From Liriodendron chinense (Eukaryota; Streptophyta; Magnoliopsida; Magnoliales; Magnoliaceae): a stretch of DNA of 64,000 nt. Shown in pieces: positions 54,348 to 63,392 of the stretch. The stretch covers positions 4,278,001-4,342,000 of the forward strand of contig ML058507.1 in assembly GCA_003013855.2 (NCBI GenBank), in the 5' to 3' direction. The notes beneath the pieces are model-generated. The model saw only the letters and a program-made list of their open reading frames with translations. It ran no database searches and was not told the DNA's origin. Within the stretch, counting starts at the first letter, position 1. Every line of letters begins with the position of its first letter. A program made the translations under genes and the position numbers.

Positions 54348-57300
54348 TCAATCATCCTGATACACAGGATCATTCAGAGGTATGGACATATCTTCTGAAG
54401 GGAAGTTCTCAAAGAACGGCTTTAATCGCTGCCCATTTGCTTTAAAAATGTTGCCGTTCCTTGGATTTAATAGCTCAACAGTCCCATATGGATAGACAGT
54501 TTGCACAATGTAGGGACCGGTCCACTGAGATCTCAATTTTCCCGGAAATAGATGTAAGCGAGAATTATACATGAGGACTTTTTGATTTATCGTGAATGTC
54601 TTGCGAAGAATATTCTTATCGTGGAATATCTTCGTCTTGTCCTTGTAAATTCTTGCATTCTCATAAGCTTCATTACGGATTTCTGCAAGTTCATTCAATT
54701 GTAGTTTGCGTAACGAGCTTGCCTTGTCAGGATTGAAATTTATCTTCTTAATAGCCCAATATGCCTTATGTTCCAACTCCACAGGCAAGTGACAAGCCTT
54801 CCCATAGACAAGTCTATAGGGAGACATTCCAATAGGAGTTTTAAAGGCAGTACGGTAGGCCCAAAGCGCATCGGTAAGTCGAAGTGACCAATCCTTGCGA
54901 TCAGGATGCACCGTTTTCTCTAAAATGTGTTTAATCTCTCTATTGGATATCTCAGCTTGTCCACTAGTTTGTGGGTGATAGGGAGTGCTCACTTTGTGCG
55001 TTACGCCATATTTCTTCATTAATGCTTCTAAAGGGCGATTGCAAAAGTGAGATCCTCCATCACTTATGATGACTCGAGGCGTTCCAAACTGGGAAAGAAT
55101 GTTTTCTTTTAAGAATCGAATGACCGTTTTATGGTCATTATTCCGGCAAGGGATGGCCTCGACCCATTTGGAAACATAATCAATGGCGAGCAAGATGTAT
55201 AAGTTTCCAAAAGAAGATGGGAATGGGCCCATGAAATCGATGCCCCAACAATAAAAAATTTCGATAATTAAGATGGGATTGAGTGGCATCATATTTCTAC
55301 GGGAGATTCCTCCTAATTTCTGACAAGGTTCGCAAGTTTTGCAAAACTCATGTGTGTCTTTGAACATGGTGGGCCAATAAAACCCACATTGCAGAATTTT
55401 CGCTGTGGTCTTTTTAGCCGAAAAATGGCCACCACATGCTTGAGAATGACAGAAGGAGATGATACTTTGTTGCTCATTATCTGGGACACATCTCCTTATG
55501 ATTTGGTCGGGACAATACTTGAACAAGTATGGGTCGTCCCATAGAAATTTCCGTACCTCTGAGAAGAATCTATCCTTATCTTGCTTTTTCCAATATGTAG
55601 GAATTGTACCTGTAGCAAGATAATTAGCAATGTCCGCATACCATGGCAATTGGGAAACAGAAAAAAGTTGTTCATCAGGGAACATGTCATTGATTGCAGT
55701 CGTTTCAGGGGAATCAGTGAGGACAAGTCGAGAGAGGTGGTCAGCTACTACATTCTCTACTCCTTTCTTATCACGTATTTCTAAGTCGAATTCTTGGAGT
55801 AGGAGAATCCATCTTAATAACCGTGGTTTAGCATCCTTCTTAGAGAGAAGATACTTAAGCGCGGCATGGTCAGTGAATACAATGATCTTGGATCCAATCA
55901 AGTAGGATCTGAACTTCTCCAAGGCAAAAACTACGGCTAAAAGTTCCTTTTCAGTAGTGGTGTAGTTTGCTTGGGCTGAGTTTAGGGTTCTACTTGCATA
56001 GTAGATAACACATGGCTTTTTATCTTTTCTTTGGCCTAACACGGCCCCAATAGCATAGTCGCTAGCATCGCACATAATTTCAAAAGGAAGGCTCCAATCA
56101 GGTGGTTGCATTATTGGGGCGCATGTCAACATGCCTTTAAGGGTGGTAAAGGCCTTTTGACATTCTTCACTCCACTCAAATGAATTTTCCTTTTGAAGTA
56201 GGTTGCATAAAGGACGAGAGAGTGAACTGAAATCCTTTATGAACCGTCTATAAAATCCTGCGTGTCCTAAAAAGGACCGTATATCTCGTATGCTTTTGGG
56301 TGGTGGAAGGTTAGAGATAAGGTCAATTTTCGCCTTGTCCACCTCAATTCCATTTTGTGAAACGATGTGACCAAGTACAATTCCCTTTTTAACCATGAAG
56401 TGGCACTTTTCCCAATTGAGCACAAGGTTCTTCTCTTCACATCTTTTTAGCACAGATTTCAAGTGCTCAAGGCACTCATCAAAGCTACAACCGAATACGG
56501 AAAAATCATCCATGAAGACTTCGAGAATTGTCCCCACCATGTCAGAAAAGATGCTCATCATACAACGTTGAAAAGTGGCAGGGGCATTACATAGTCCAAA
56601 CGGCATCCGTCGATAGGCGAAAGTGCCGAATGGACATGTGAATGTAGTCTTTTCTTGGTCTTCACGGGCAATTTCTATTTGGTTGTACCCTAAATAGCCA
56701 TCAAGGAAGCAAAAGTGGGAATGACCCGCCAACCGTTCTAAAATCTGATCAACAAACGGTAGGGGGAAGTGGTCTTTCCTCGTGACAGTGTTTAGCTTCC
56801 TGTAGTCAATGCACATTCTCCAACCGGTAGTGACTCTAGTTGGTACGATTTCATTATTGGCATTGGTTACAATGGTTATTCCGGATTTCTTAGGCACCAC
56901 TTGAGTTGGGCTCACCCATTGGCTATCAGATATTGGGTAAATGATACCTACATCCAATAGTTTCACCACTTCGGCCTTAACCACATCCTTCATATTTGGA
57001 TTTAGTCGTCTTTGTGGTTGCCGGGATGTCTTTGCATTTTCCTCAAGATGTATGCGGTGAGTGCAAATCAGTGGGTCTATGCCTTTGAGATCCGCAATTG
57101 TCCATCCGATGGCACTCTTGTGCTCTAATAGAGTGGCTATTAGCCTACTCTCTTGTTCCTCATCCAAGTGGGAAGAAATCACCACTGGATATGTCTCATC
57201 TCGACCTAAATAAACATATTTTAGCTCACTTGGCAATGGTTTTAGGTCGAGTTTTGGTGCCTTAATGTTGGATGGGAGGGCCTTGTTCTCATTTATAGGC

Positions 57301-58580
57301 AAAGGTTCAATTGGGGTCCTCCATCTTTTATTTTCACGCACCATCATCACATCTAGAATGGCATCCATCTCTTGTGTTGTATCATCATTCATATCATGGA
57401 GATGGGCCACACATGCCTCCAAAGGGTCGGAAAATAGTGACAAGGGGATTGTACCTTCCACGAATGATTCGATCATATTTAATTCGTGGATATCATCATC
57501 AACTTCCCGCGGTTGTTTGCATAACTCAAATATGTTAAGCTCAAGGGTCATATTTCCAAAGGACATTTGTACAAGTCCGTTTCTACAATTGATAATGGCG
57601 TTTGAGGTAGCTAGAAATGGTCGTCCAAGTATGAAGGGAATTTGAGTACCGGTGCCTATCACAGGATGTGTGTCCAAGACAATAAAATCTACTGGGTAGT
57701 AGAATTTATCAACTTGGACTAGAACATCCTCTACCATTCCTCTCGGTATCCGGATGGATCTATCAGCAAGTTGGAGTGTGGTTTTGGTGGGTTTCAATTC
57801 ACCTAACCCAAGTTGTTCATAGACCGAGTATGGAATGAGATTCACACTTGCTCCCAAGTCGAGTAGGGCTTGTTTAATTTGGTAGTCTCCTATGATGCAT
57901 GATATGGTTGGACTACCCGGATCTTTGTATTTTTGGGGCACCTCTTGTTTGATGATGGCACTCAAATTCTCAGCCAAAAGCACTTTGTTGTGGACGTTAT
58001 GTTTTCTTTTGATTGTACACAATTCCTTTAAAAATTTGGCATAAGATGGTATTTGTTTTATTGCATCCAACAGCGGAATGTTGATCTTCACCTGCTTGAA
58101 AACTTCCAGAATTTCCAGATTTTTATCTAAAGGTTTAGGTGAAATCAACCTTTGTGGAAATGGGGCAACCGGCTTATATTGTCTTTCCGGTTCTTTCTCT
58201 TGTGGAATATTGTTTGGGCTATCATCCTCTTTGGGAGTTTCCGGATCCTTAGGCTTGGGAGCCTTCACCGGATTGGATTTATCAATTTCTTTCCCACTTC
58301 TCAAAGTGGTGATAGCTTGGACATGTTCCGTATGGTGGGAGGATGAGCTTGCATCTTGTATCTCATACTGGGTCCTTGGGTTAGGAAGAGTTTGAGCAGG
58401 AAGTGTGCCCTTCTCTCTACCACTCAGGTGAGCTTCAACTCTAGCCAGAGATGTTTTCAATTCATTAATGGCTTGGTTTGAATTTTGATTGAATTTCAAT
58501 TGATCTTGCATGAACCCATCTATTTTTAGAGAATTTGTCTTGTTATACTCATTCTGGACCGATACGAGTGCACCCAACAT
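54348..58580 (-). CDS. pol: Pol polyprotein of element E: protease-RT-RNase H-integrase (intact frame)
   Basis: An unbroken frame of 1410 codons; the first Met is inside the gag-pol polyprotein, so this is not a separate start. Domains: linker 1-215; aspartic protease about 225-345 (LLDLGASVNLIPYS, Asp about 240; ILGRPFLA); RT about 555-730 (MCIDYRKLN about 589, catalytic FMDD about 689); RNase H about 830-950 (CDASDYAIGAVLG about 837, TTEKELLAV); integrase zinc finger about 1044-1090 (HSQACGGH, CEPCQK); integrase core with Asp 1115 (GIDFMG), Asp 1174 (DGGSHF) and Glu 1210 (GQAEIS), a D,D35E spacing. C-terminal tail ends PLNDPVYQDD. It reverse-transcribes and integrates the element and could serve the non-autonomous copies in trans. 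All catalytic residues I can identify are present. Confidence 0.93.
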   Translation of the reverse strand: MLGALVSVQNEYNKTNSLKIDGFMQDQLKFNQNSNQAINELKTSLARVEAHLSGREKGTLPAQTLPNPRTQYEIQDASSSSHHTEHVQAITTLRSGKEIDKSNPVKAPKPKDPETPKEDDSPNNIPQEKEPERQYKPVAPFPQRLISPKPLDKNLEILEVFKQVKINIPLLDAIKQIPSYAKFLKELCTIKRKHNVHNKVLLAENLSAIIKQEVPQKYKDPGSPTISCIIGDYQIKQALLDLGASVNLIPYSVYEQLGLGELKPTKTTLQLADRSIRIPRGMVEDVLVQVDKFYYPVDFIVLDTHPVIGTGTQIPFILGRPFLATSNAIINCRNGLVQMSFGNMTLELNIFELCKQPREVDDDIHELNMIESFVEGTIPLSLFSDPLEACVAHLHDMNDDTTQEMDAILDVMMVRENKRWRTPIEPLPINENKALPSNIKAPKLDLKPLPSELKYVYLGRDETYPVVISSHLDEEQESRLIATLLEHKSAIGWTIADLKGIDPLICTHRIHLEENAKTSRQPQRRLNPNMKDVVKAEVVKLLDVGIIYPISDSQWVSPTQVVPKKSGITIVTNANNEIVPTRVTTGWRMCIDYRKLNTVTRKDHFPLPFVDQILERLAGHSHFCFLDGYLGYNQIEIAREDQEKTTFTCPFGTFAYRRMPFGLCNAPATFQRCMMSIFSDMVGTILEVFMDDFSVFGCSFDECLEHLKSVLKRCEEKNLVLNWEKCHFMVKKGIVLGHIVSQNGIEVDKAKIDLISNLPPPKSIRDIRSFLGHAGFYRRFIKDFSSLSRPLCNLLQKENSFEWSEECQKAFTTLKGMLTCAPIMQPPDWSLPFEIMCDASDYAIGAVLGQRKDKKPCVIYYASRTLNSAQANYTTTEKELLAVVFALEKFRSYLIGSKIIVFTDHAALKYLLSKKDAKPRLLRWILLLQEFDLEIRDKKGVENVVADHLSRLVLTDSPETTAINDMFPDEQLFSVSQLPWYADIANYLATGTIPTYWKKQDKDRFFSEVRKFLWDDPYLFKYCPDQIIRRCVPDNEQQSIISFCHSQACGGHFSAKKTTAKILQCGFYWPTMFKDTHEFCKTCEPCQKLGGISRRNMMPLNPILIIEIFYCWGIDFMGPFPSSFGNLYILLAIDYVSKWVEAIPCRNNDHKTVIRFLKENILSQFGTPRVIISDGGSHFCNRPLEALMKKYGVTHKVSTPYHPQTSGQAEISNREIKHILEKTVHPDRKDWSLRLTDALWAYRTAFKTPIGMSPYRLVYGKACHLPVELEHKAYWAIKKINFNPDKASSLRKLQLNELAEIRNEAYENARIYKDKTKIFHDKNILRKTFTINQKVLMYNSRLHLFPGKLRSQWTGPYIVQTVYPYGTVELLNPRNGNIFKANGQRLKPFFENFPSEDMSIPLNDPVYQDD

Positions 58581-59795
58581 CTCTTCTAGTGATACTTTTG
58601 GAGTGTTGTTTGCATTTGCAGTGGGTCCATTCCTCCAACTGAAGTTGGGATGGTTCTTCCAATTAGGATTATACGTGTTTGAGTTTGGAGCACCATATTG
58701 CTGCTGATAACTGTTTATGGCATTTGTTTGTTCTTGTAGGATGCTTTGGACTGCTGAAATTGTGGGACAATCTGGTGTAGCATGTTGATTTCAGCGCAAA
58801 TTCCACAAACAGTTTCAACCTCAGTGGAGTTGATTGTTTCTCCTTTCCTTAATTCCATGGCTTCGACCTTTCTTGTAAGGCTAGCCAACCGTGCACTTAT
58901 GCTATCTTCTTCTGATAAGACATACATTCCTCCCTTTTCCTTTTGTTGGCCAATCTTGGAATTTGTTGGTTTAGATGTGTCCCAAGATTGTGCACTTTCA
59001 GCCAATTCTTCCAGATAATCCCATGCTTCATCAGCTTCCTTATTCATGAACTCCCCATTACACATCATCTCTATAAATTGGCGCATGGATGGAATCAATC
59101 CTTCATAGAAAAAACTTATAATCCGCCAATTTTCATAGCCATGATGTGGGCATGCGTTTAATAGGTCCTTGAATCTCTCCCAACATTGGGAAAAGGTTTC
59201 ATCCTCCTTTTGGGCAAAGTTCATGATAAGGCGCTTAAGCATGTTCGTTTTGTGAGTAGGGAAGAATTTTTTTTATAAATTCTCTGTGCATATCATTCCA
59301 TGACCCAATTGATCTTGGCCTCAATGCATAAAGCCAACCCTTGGCTTTATCCTTAAGAGTGAAAGGGAAGAATTTAAGTCTTACTACATCTTCAGTCACA
59401 TTTGCAAAGTGCATGGTGGTGATTACCTCATCAAACTCCCTAAGGTGTTGATAGGCACTTTCACTGTCTAAACCATGGAATTTAGGGAGAAGATTGATCA
59501 CTCCCGGTTTCAAATCCACATTCCCTGCATTTGGTGGAAATACTATGCATGAGGGAGTGCTCGTTCTTGCAGGTTGCAAGAAATCACGTAAAGTCCTAGG
59601 TCGGGGAACATTCTCAACCACATTCTCCCCTGTTTCGGTTTGATTTTGAACCGGGTTAGGTTGATTTGTAGCCATACTTTCAGATAAAATTGGAGAATCT
59701 AGATGTCTCCTAACACGTGGCTCTCTATCAATGCCTTCTACTATCCCCCCTTCACTTATGAGTCGGTTATTGGAATCCCGAGCCCAATGTGGCAT
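58581..59795 (-). pseudogene. gag: gag of element E with two opposite single-base frameshifts
   Basis: Starts MPHWARDSNNRLISEGGIVEG at 59795. Capsid: TLRDFLQPARTS, NAGNVDLKPGVINLLPKF, FHGLDSESAYQHLREF, KDKAKGWLYALRPRSIGS. In REFIKK an A run is 8 long where the family frame needs 7 (about 59270). The next segment (LKRLIMNFAQKEDETFSQCWERF, QFIEMMCNGEFMNKEADEAWDYL) reads in a shifted frame to 58790. There, one G is missing in the zinc knuckle (after CGICA) and the first frame returns. gag start and pol are thus in the same frame. Either real lesions or homopolymer-type sequence errors. Confidence 0.85.
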
Positions 59796-60337
59796 GCAAA
59801 ATCAAAAATAAGAAACAAAAAGGAAAAAGAATTCTTCCTTCTTTTTCTTTACTCTTCTCTAAGACCGAAGCACAAGGTGTCTTGCAATGGCTAGGCCAGA
59901 AACAAAGATAGAGACCGATTTCTCCTGGTCAATAGGGGTTCAGAGAACACCCCACCCACTCTTTGAATCTTTTGAGAAAAGGTGCAGAAAAAGGAGAAAG
60001 TGGAGTAGAGATGAGAAAAGAAATCCCTGAGCACAAGGTGATCCAAGACGGCAGAGCCGACCAATAGGAATCCAGGTGGCAAAAAGGCCGACCTTTCAGA
60101 GATCCAAAAGGAGTCTCCACCCACTCTACAAGAGATGAATAAAATAAGAATGACTAGGAGAAGGAGAAGAGTAAGGTTTTAGAAGGATAGAACCTGATTC
60201 GCACTTGAAATCCTTGAATCTTCTTCAGCTTCCTAGAAATCCTTGAAAAAATCAATTAAACAAACTAAGTTAGTTCTAAAAATCTAAAAGAGTCCTAAAT
60301 AGGTACTAATTTCAGAAATTTGTGAAAACCGTCAAGG
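59796..60337 (-). other. 5' leader of element E
   Basis: 542 bp without a convincing gene. Homologous to the leader of A (5960-6495), with GGGTGGAGACTCC and AGTGGGTGGGG-like words in element sense. A 77-codon frame here has no match to gag and is not kept in A. Confidence 0.6.
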
Positions 60338-60355
60338 TCCCCGGCAGCGGCGCCA
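60338..60355 (-). other. Primer-binding site of element E (tRNA-Asp)
   Basis: TCCCCGGCAGCGGCGCCA, one mismatch from the tRNA-Asp 3' end, 6 bp from the 5' LTR. Confidence 0.92.
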
Positions 60356-60361
60356 AAAACT

Positions 60362-61992
60362 TGTTCGCTTCCCCAAGTGTAGGGTTGCGATGTAGTAATA
60401 AACTCGGTAATACCGAGGTCGATCCACAGGGACTTATGTAGGATGTCACAAACTCATCCACAAGTTTCTATTGAAGCTAACAATCAAAGTTTGAATAGAA
60501 TGTGTGTGACTAACAGTTTAATCTAAATTGAATGTAAACAATTATAAGAATGCACTAGGGGTTCGAGGATCCACTTGTAGCAATCCTCGATGTTCAATCC
60601 GCTGTGGTTTCCCATTCTCTCAACTAGAATCACCAGTCAGGTCTATCTAGTCGGATAATAGAACTATTAAACTAGAAGTCTGTAACATGTAAGTTCTGTA
60701 CATAATGTTCACTCAACTCTAGGCTGATCTGAGCATGCTCATTGCATAGGTCATTCACCTTTTCTATAGGTCCAATTCCCAATCATAACCATCCTCAAGT
60801 CTTCTCACAAGACAAGGCTAGATCATGATTTGAACTGGATTCAAATTATATGCACAGTCCATACATATTCCAGATAATCAACCAAAACTAGAACTTTGGC
60901 ATGAAGTCCCTTCATGAAGAGCTTAGTGCTAGAGCGCACTCCAATTCCTCAGATCATACAGGTCTAGACCGTTGCAAACCAAATAAGAAGATAAGTAATT
61001 CATCCAAACATCCATGAGTCATCACAAGACTAAGAGAAATTACTTAAAAACTTGCATAAACTTCAAACCTTAGTTCATAATCATGAATTCCAAAACTGAA
61101 AACCACTTAACTACGAATTAAAACATCTTGGATACACTACAAGCTTCACCTCTTAGCCCTAGCTAAGAGGTTTAGCTGCTCATGATCCAAGGAAACATGA
61201 AACAACTACAAAAAGCATGAAAACAGCAAAGCAAACCAAAAGGAGTTGTGAAACTCCAATCTTCACTTCCACAGCCTCCAACCTCGCTTGAGCCCTTCCA
61301 GGATGCCCTAGGAACAATCCCTAGGTGTCTATTTATAGTCTGGAGGCTCCACGACTTCGGAAGAATCGAGAAAGTGCGTAACACTTACGCAGCGCAGAGA
61401 ATTTCGAGAAGAAATTAGAAAGTTCTAACTTAGTACGCATGGCCGACCGGTCAAGACCGGTCGGCCTCAAGTGACAGCACTCCAGCAGTCTTCATTCCAG
61501 CAATGATGTCCGACCGGTCATGACCGGTCGGACGTTTTTCTTCTCATACCAGCAGCCATGGCCGACCGGTCATGACCGGTCGGCCTTAGTTCATTGAAAT
61601 TCCAGCCTCTCTATCCAGCGATCATGGCCGACCGGTCATGACCGGTCGGCCTTATGCAATACTAGTCCATTGTTCATAGCTGGCCGATCAAGACCGGTCT
61701 GGCCCTCTTGGCCGACCGGTCATGACCGGTCGGCAGTCTTCATGCATCTACATTCTTCCTTTTCTTTCTTTCCTTGCTTCTTTCTTTCACTTTCTCTCTT
61801 CTTTTCTTCTTTGGTCCTCAAGTAATCTCCATTAGAATAGTTCAAAATGATCTCTTTGTGTCTTTAATTGAGTAGAGTCCACCCTCAATCCTGTAGTCAC
61901 AAAACATGCATTGAATTAGCTTTCAACCCATATAAACCATGCAAAATGAGTGATGAATTGGGGTTAGAATATGCACAATTAAGAGCTCAACA
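60362..61992 (-). mobile_element. Element E 5' LTR
   Basis: 1631 bp. Contains the best preserved array: perfect 26-bp palindromes (GGCCGACCGGTC and its mirror around AT) at 61560-61585 and 61626-61651, and near-perfect ones at 61441-61466, 61509-61532 and 61710-61734. TATA 61330-61337, leader hairpin 61149-61170, U5 hairpin CTCGGT-ATT-ACCGAG (about 60405-60419). Confidence 0.95.
61440..61734 (-). promoter_or_regulatory. Palindrome array in U3 of the E 5' LTR
   Basis: Five long palindromes plus one degenerate copy, each built from two GACCGGTC sites 2 bp apart (10-bp centre spacing). Four carry GCCGAC on both strands, giving eight copies of the DRE/CRT core (A/GCCGAC) bound by plant DREB/CBF factors. 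Upstream of the TATA box by about 100-400 bp. Regulatory role inferred, not shown. Confidence 0.55.
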
Positions 61993-61997
61993 CCTTC

Positions 61998-62360
61998 TGT
62001 ACGACGTTGGGCATATACTGTTTCTGTGTGATGCCGTTTGGATTGAAGAATGCAAGGGCAACATATCAGCGCGTGATGCAAGTTATCTTCCAGGACATGA
62101 TGCATCAGCACGTCAAATGCTACGTAGACAATCTGGTAGTGAGGTCAGCCGAGCATGAACAACATAGAGAACATCTGCGGCAAGTGTTTCAAAGATTGAG
62201 GAAGAAAAGCCTTCGTATGAACCCGTTGAAATGCGCGTTTGGGGTTTCCTCTGGCAAGTTCTTAGGGTTTGTTATCAGACACCAAGGCATAGAAATCGAC
62301 CCGACAAAGATTAAGGCAATCAGGAGATGCCACCTCCGAAGAATCTCAAAGAGCTGAAAA
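61998..62360 (+). pseudogene. pol: R2 reverse transcriptase, C-terminal part
   Basis: Continues from 51592 across element E: VMPFGLKNARATYQRVMQVIF, then CYVDNLVV where the active site should read YVDD (second Asp changed to Asn at 62130-62132), LNPLKCAFGV-type strand and GKFLGFVIRHQGIEIDP. Frame open for 116 codons, then shifts near 62330. RT activity is lost. Confidence 0.8.
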
Positions 62361-63392
62361 GCTTCCAAGGTTGAGTCGCTTACTTAAGAAGATTCATCTC
62401 AAATCTATCTGGTTGTTGTCAGCCGTTCTCGTGTCTCAACAAGAAAGGAGTCAAGTTTGAGTGGAACGATGCTTGTTAGAAAGCATTCGACTCTCTGAAA
62501 GACCTACTCAAAAAATCTCCAGTCCTTATAGCATCGATCAAAGGAGAACCACTAATCCTCTACATCGTCGTTGGCAAAAATTCACTAGGAGCCCTATTAT
62601 CCAAGAAGAACGAAGAAGGAAAGGAAAGCGCACTCTATTACTTGAGCCACACACTAGTGGGAGTCGAGTTTAAGCTACTCAGCGATTGAAAAAATCTGTT
62701 TGGCATTGATCTTTGCTATCAAGAAACTCAAACATTACTGTCTCTCTCACCAGATAACGTTGATATTCAAAGCGGATCACATCAAGTTTCTCATGAACAG
62801 ACCCATGTTGTCTGGGCGGTTGGCCAAGTGGGCTCTTCTCTTGTCAGAATTCGACGTGACATACATGCCGGCTCAGGCTATCAAAGGACAGGCAATTGCA
62901 GACTTCCTTGCCACACATATGGTACCAAGTGGTGAAGAGATAGAATATAACCTCCCAGACGATTAGGTTATGGCGATTAATGAAGCACATTATTGGGAGA
63001 TGTATTTCGATGGTGCAGCCAGAGCGATAGGGGCAGAGGCAGGAGTTATATTCATCAGTGCGCAAGGGGACTTGTTACCCTACTTATTCACAATAGTCCT
63101 AGCATGCACCAACAATGAAGAAAAGTACCAGGATCTTATTATTGGGTTACAGTTGGCCCTAGAAATGTAGATCAAAGAAATATGTCTATGGCGACTCCAG
63201 GCTTGTTATCGGACAACTGACGACAGAATATGAAGTCTGCAAGCCCGAGTTATCTCCCTATTGCCACCAAGCGCAGTCAATGTTTGATCAGTTTTAGAAT
63301 ATCAGTACCTCACACATACTAAGACAGGAGAATGTACAAGCAGATGCACTCGCTAGTTTAACCGTTAATTTGGCTAACACTAGGGGCAGCTT
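62361..63392 (+). pseudogene. pol: R2 RNase H and second (archaeal-like) RNase H
   Basis: First domain, in broken frames: LGALLSKKNEEGKESALYYLS (about 62580-62650) and ALIFAIKKLKHYCLSHQITL to WALLLSEFDVTYMPAQAIKGQAIADFLA (62700-62910). Second domain: MYFDGAARAIGAEAGVIFIS (about 63000), NNEEKYQDLIIGLQLALEM, GDSRLVIGQL, then QADALASL near 63350. Tandem RNH-aRNH is diagnostic of the Tat lineage. Integrase should follow but is replaced at 63393 by a new LTR start. Confidence 0.75.

Larger units (their letters stand above)
51593..61992 (-). mobile_element. Element E: young, nearly complete autonomous Athila
   Basis: Minus strand: 5' LTR 60362-61992, primer-binding site 60338-60355, gag 59795-58581, pol 58580-54348, polypurine tract 53210-53224, 3' LTR 51593-53209. 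10400 bp with exact CCTTC duplication. Reading both LTRs side by side I see 4 base differences plus one 14-bp indel, so insertion is recent, far younger than A, B and D here. Confidence 0.95.

Noticed and set aside
55350..55905. Plus-strand frames opposite E pol (also 57265-57645, 58078-58395)
   Set aside because: They are antisense shadows of a strongly supported 1410-codon pol frame.
58780..58800. Programmed frameshift at the zinc knuckle, because both E (58790) and B (19745) shift there
   Set aside because: The two lesions are different bases (a lost G in E, a lost A in B), and A and C read through the knuckle in frame, so they are independent.
59262..59275. A8 run in E gag as a programmed slippery site
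   Set aside because: A and B have the same place in frame without such a run, so a programmed role has no support.
60380..60425. tRNA gene in the antisense U5
   Set aside because: Only D-arm-like and T-arm-like pieces are present; there is no anticodon arm or acceptor stem, so it is not a tRNA gene. Kept only as a pairing hypothesis.
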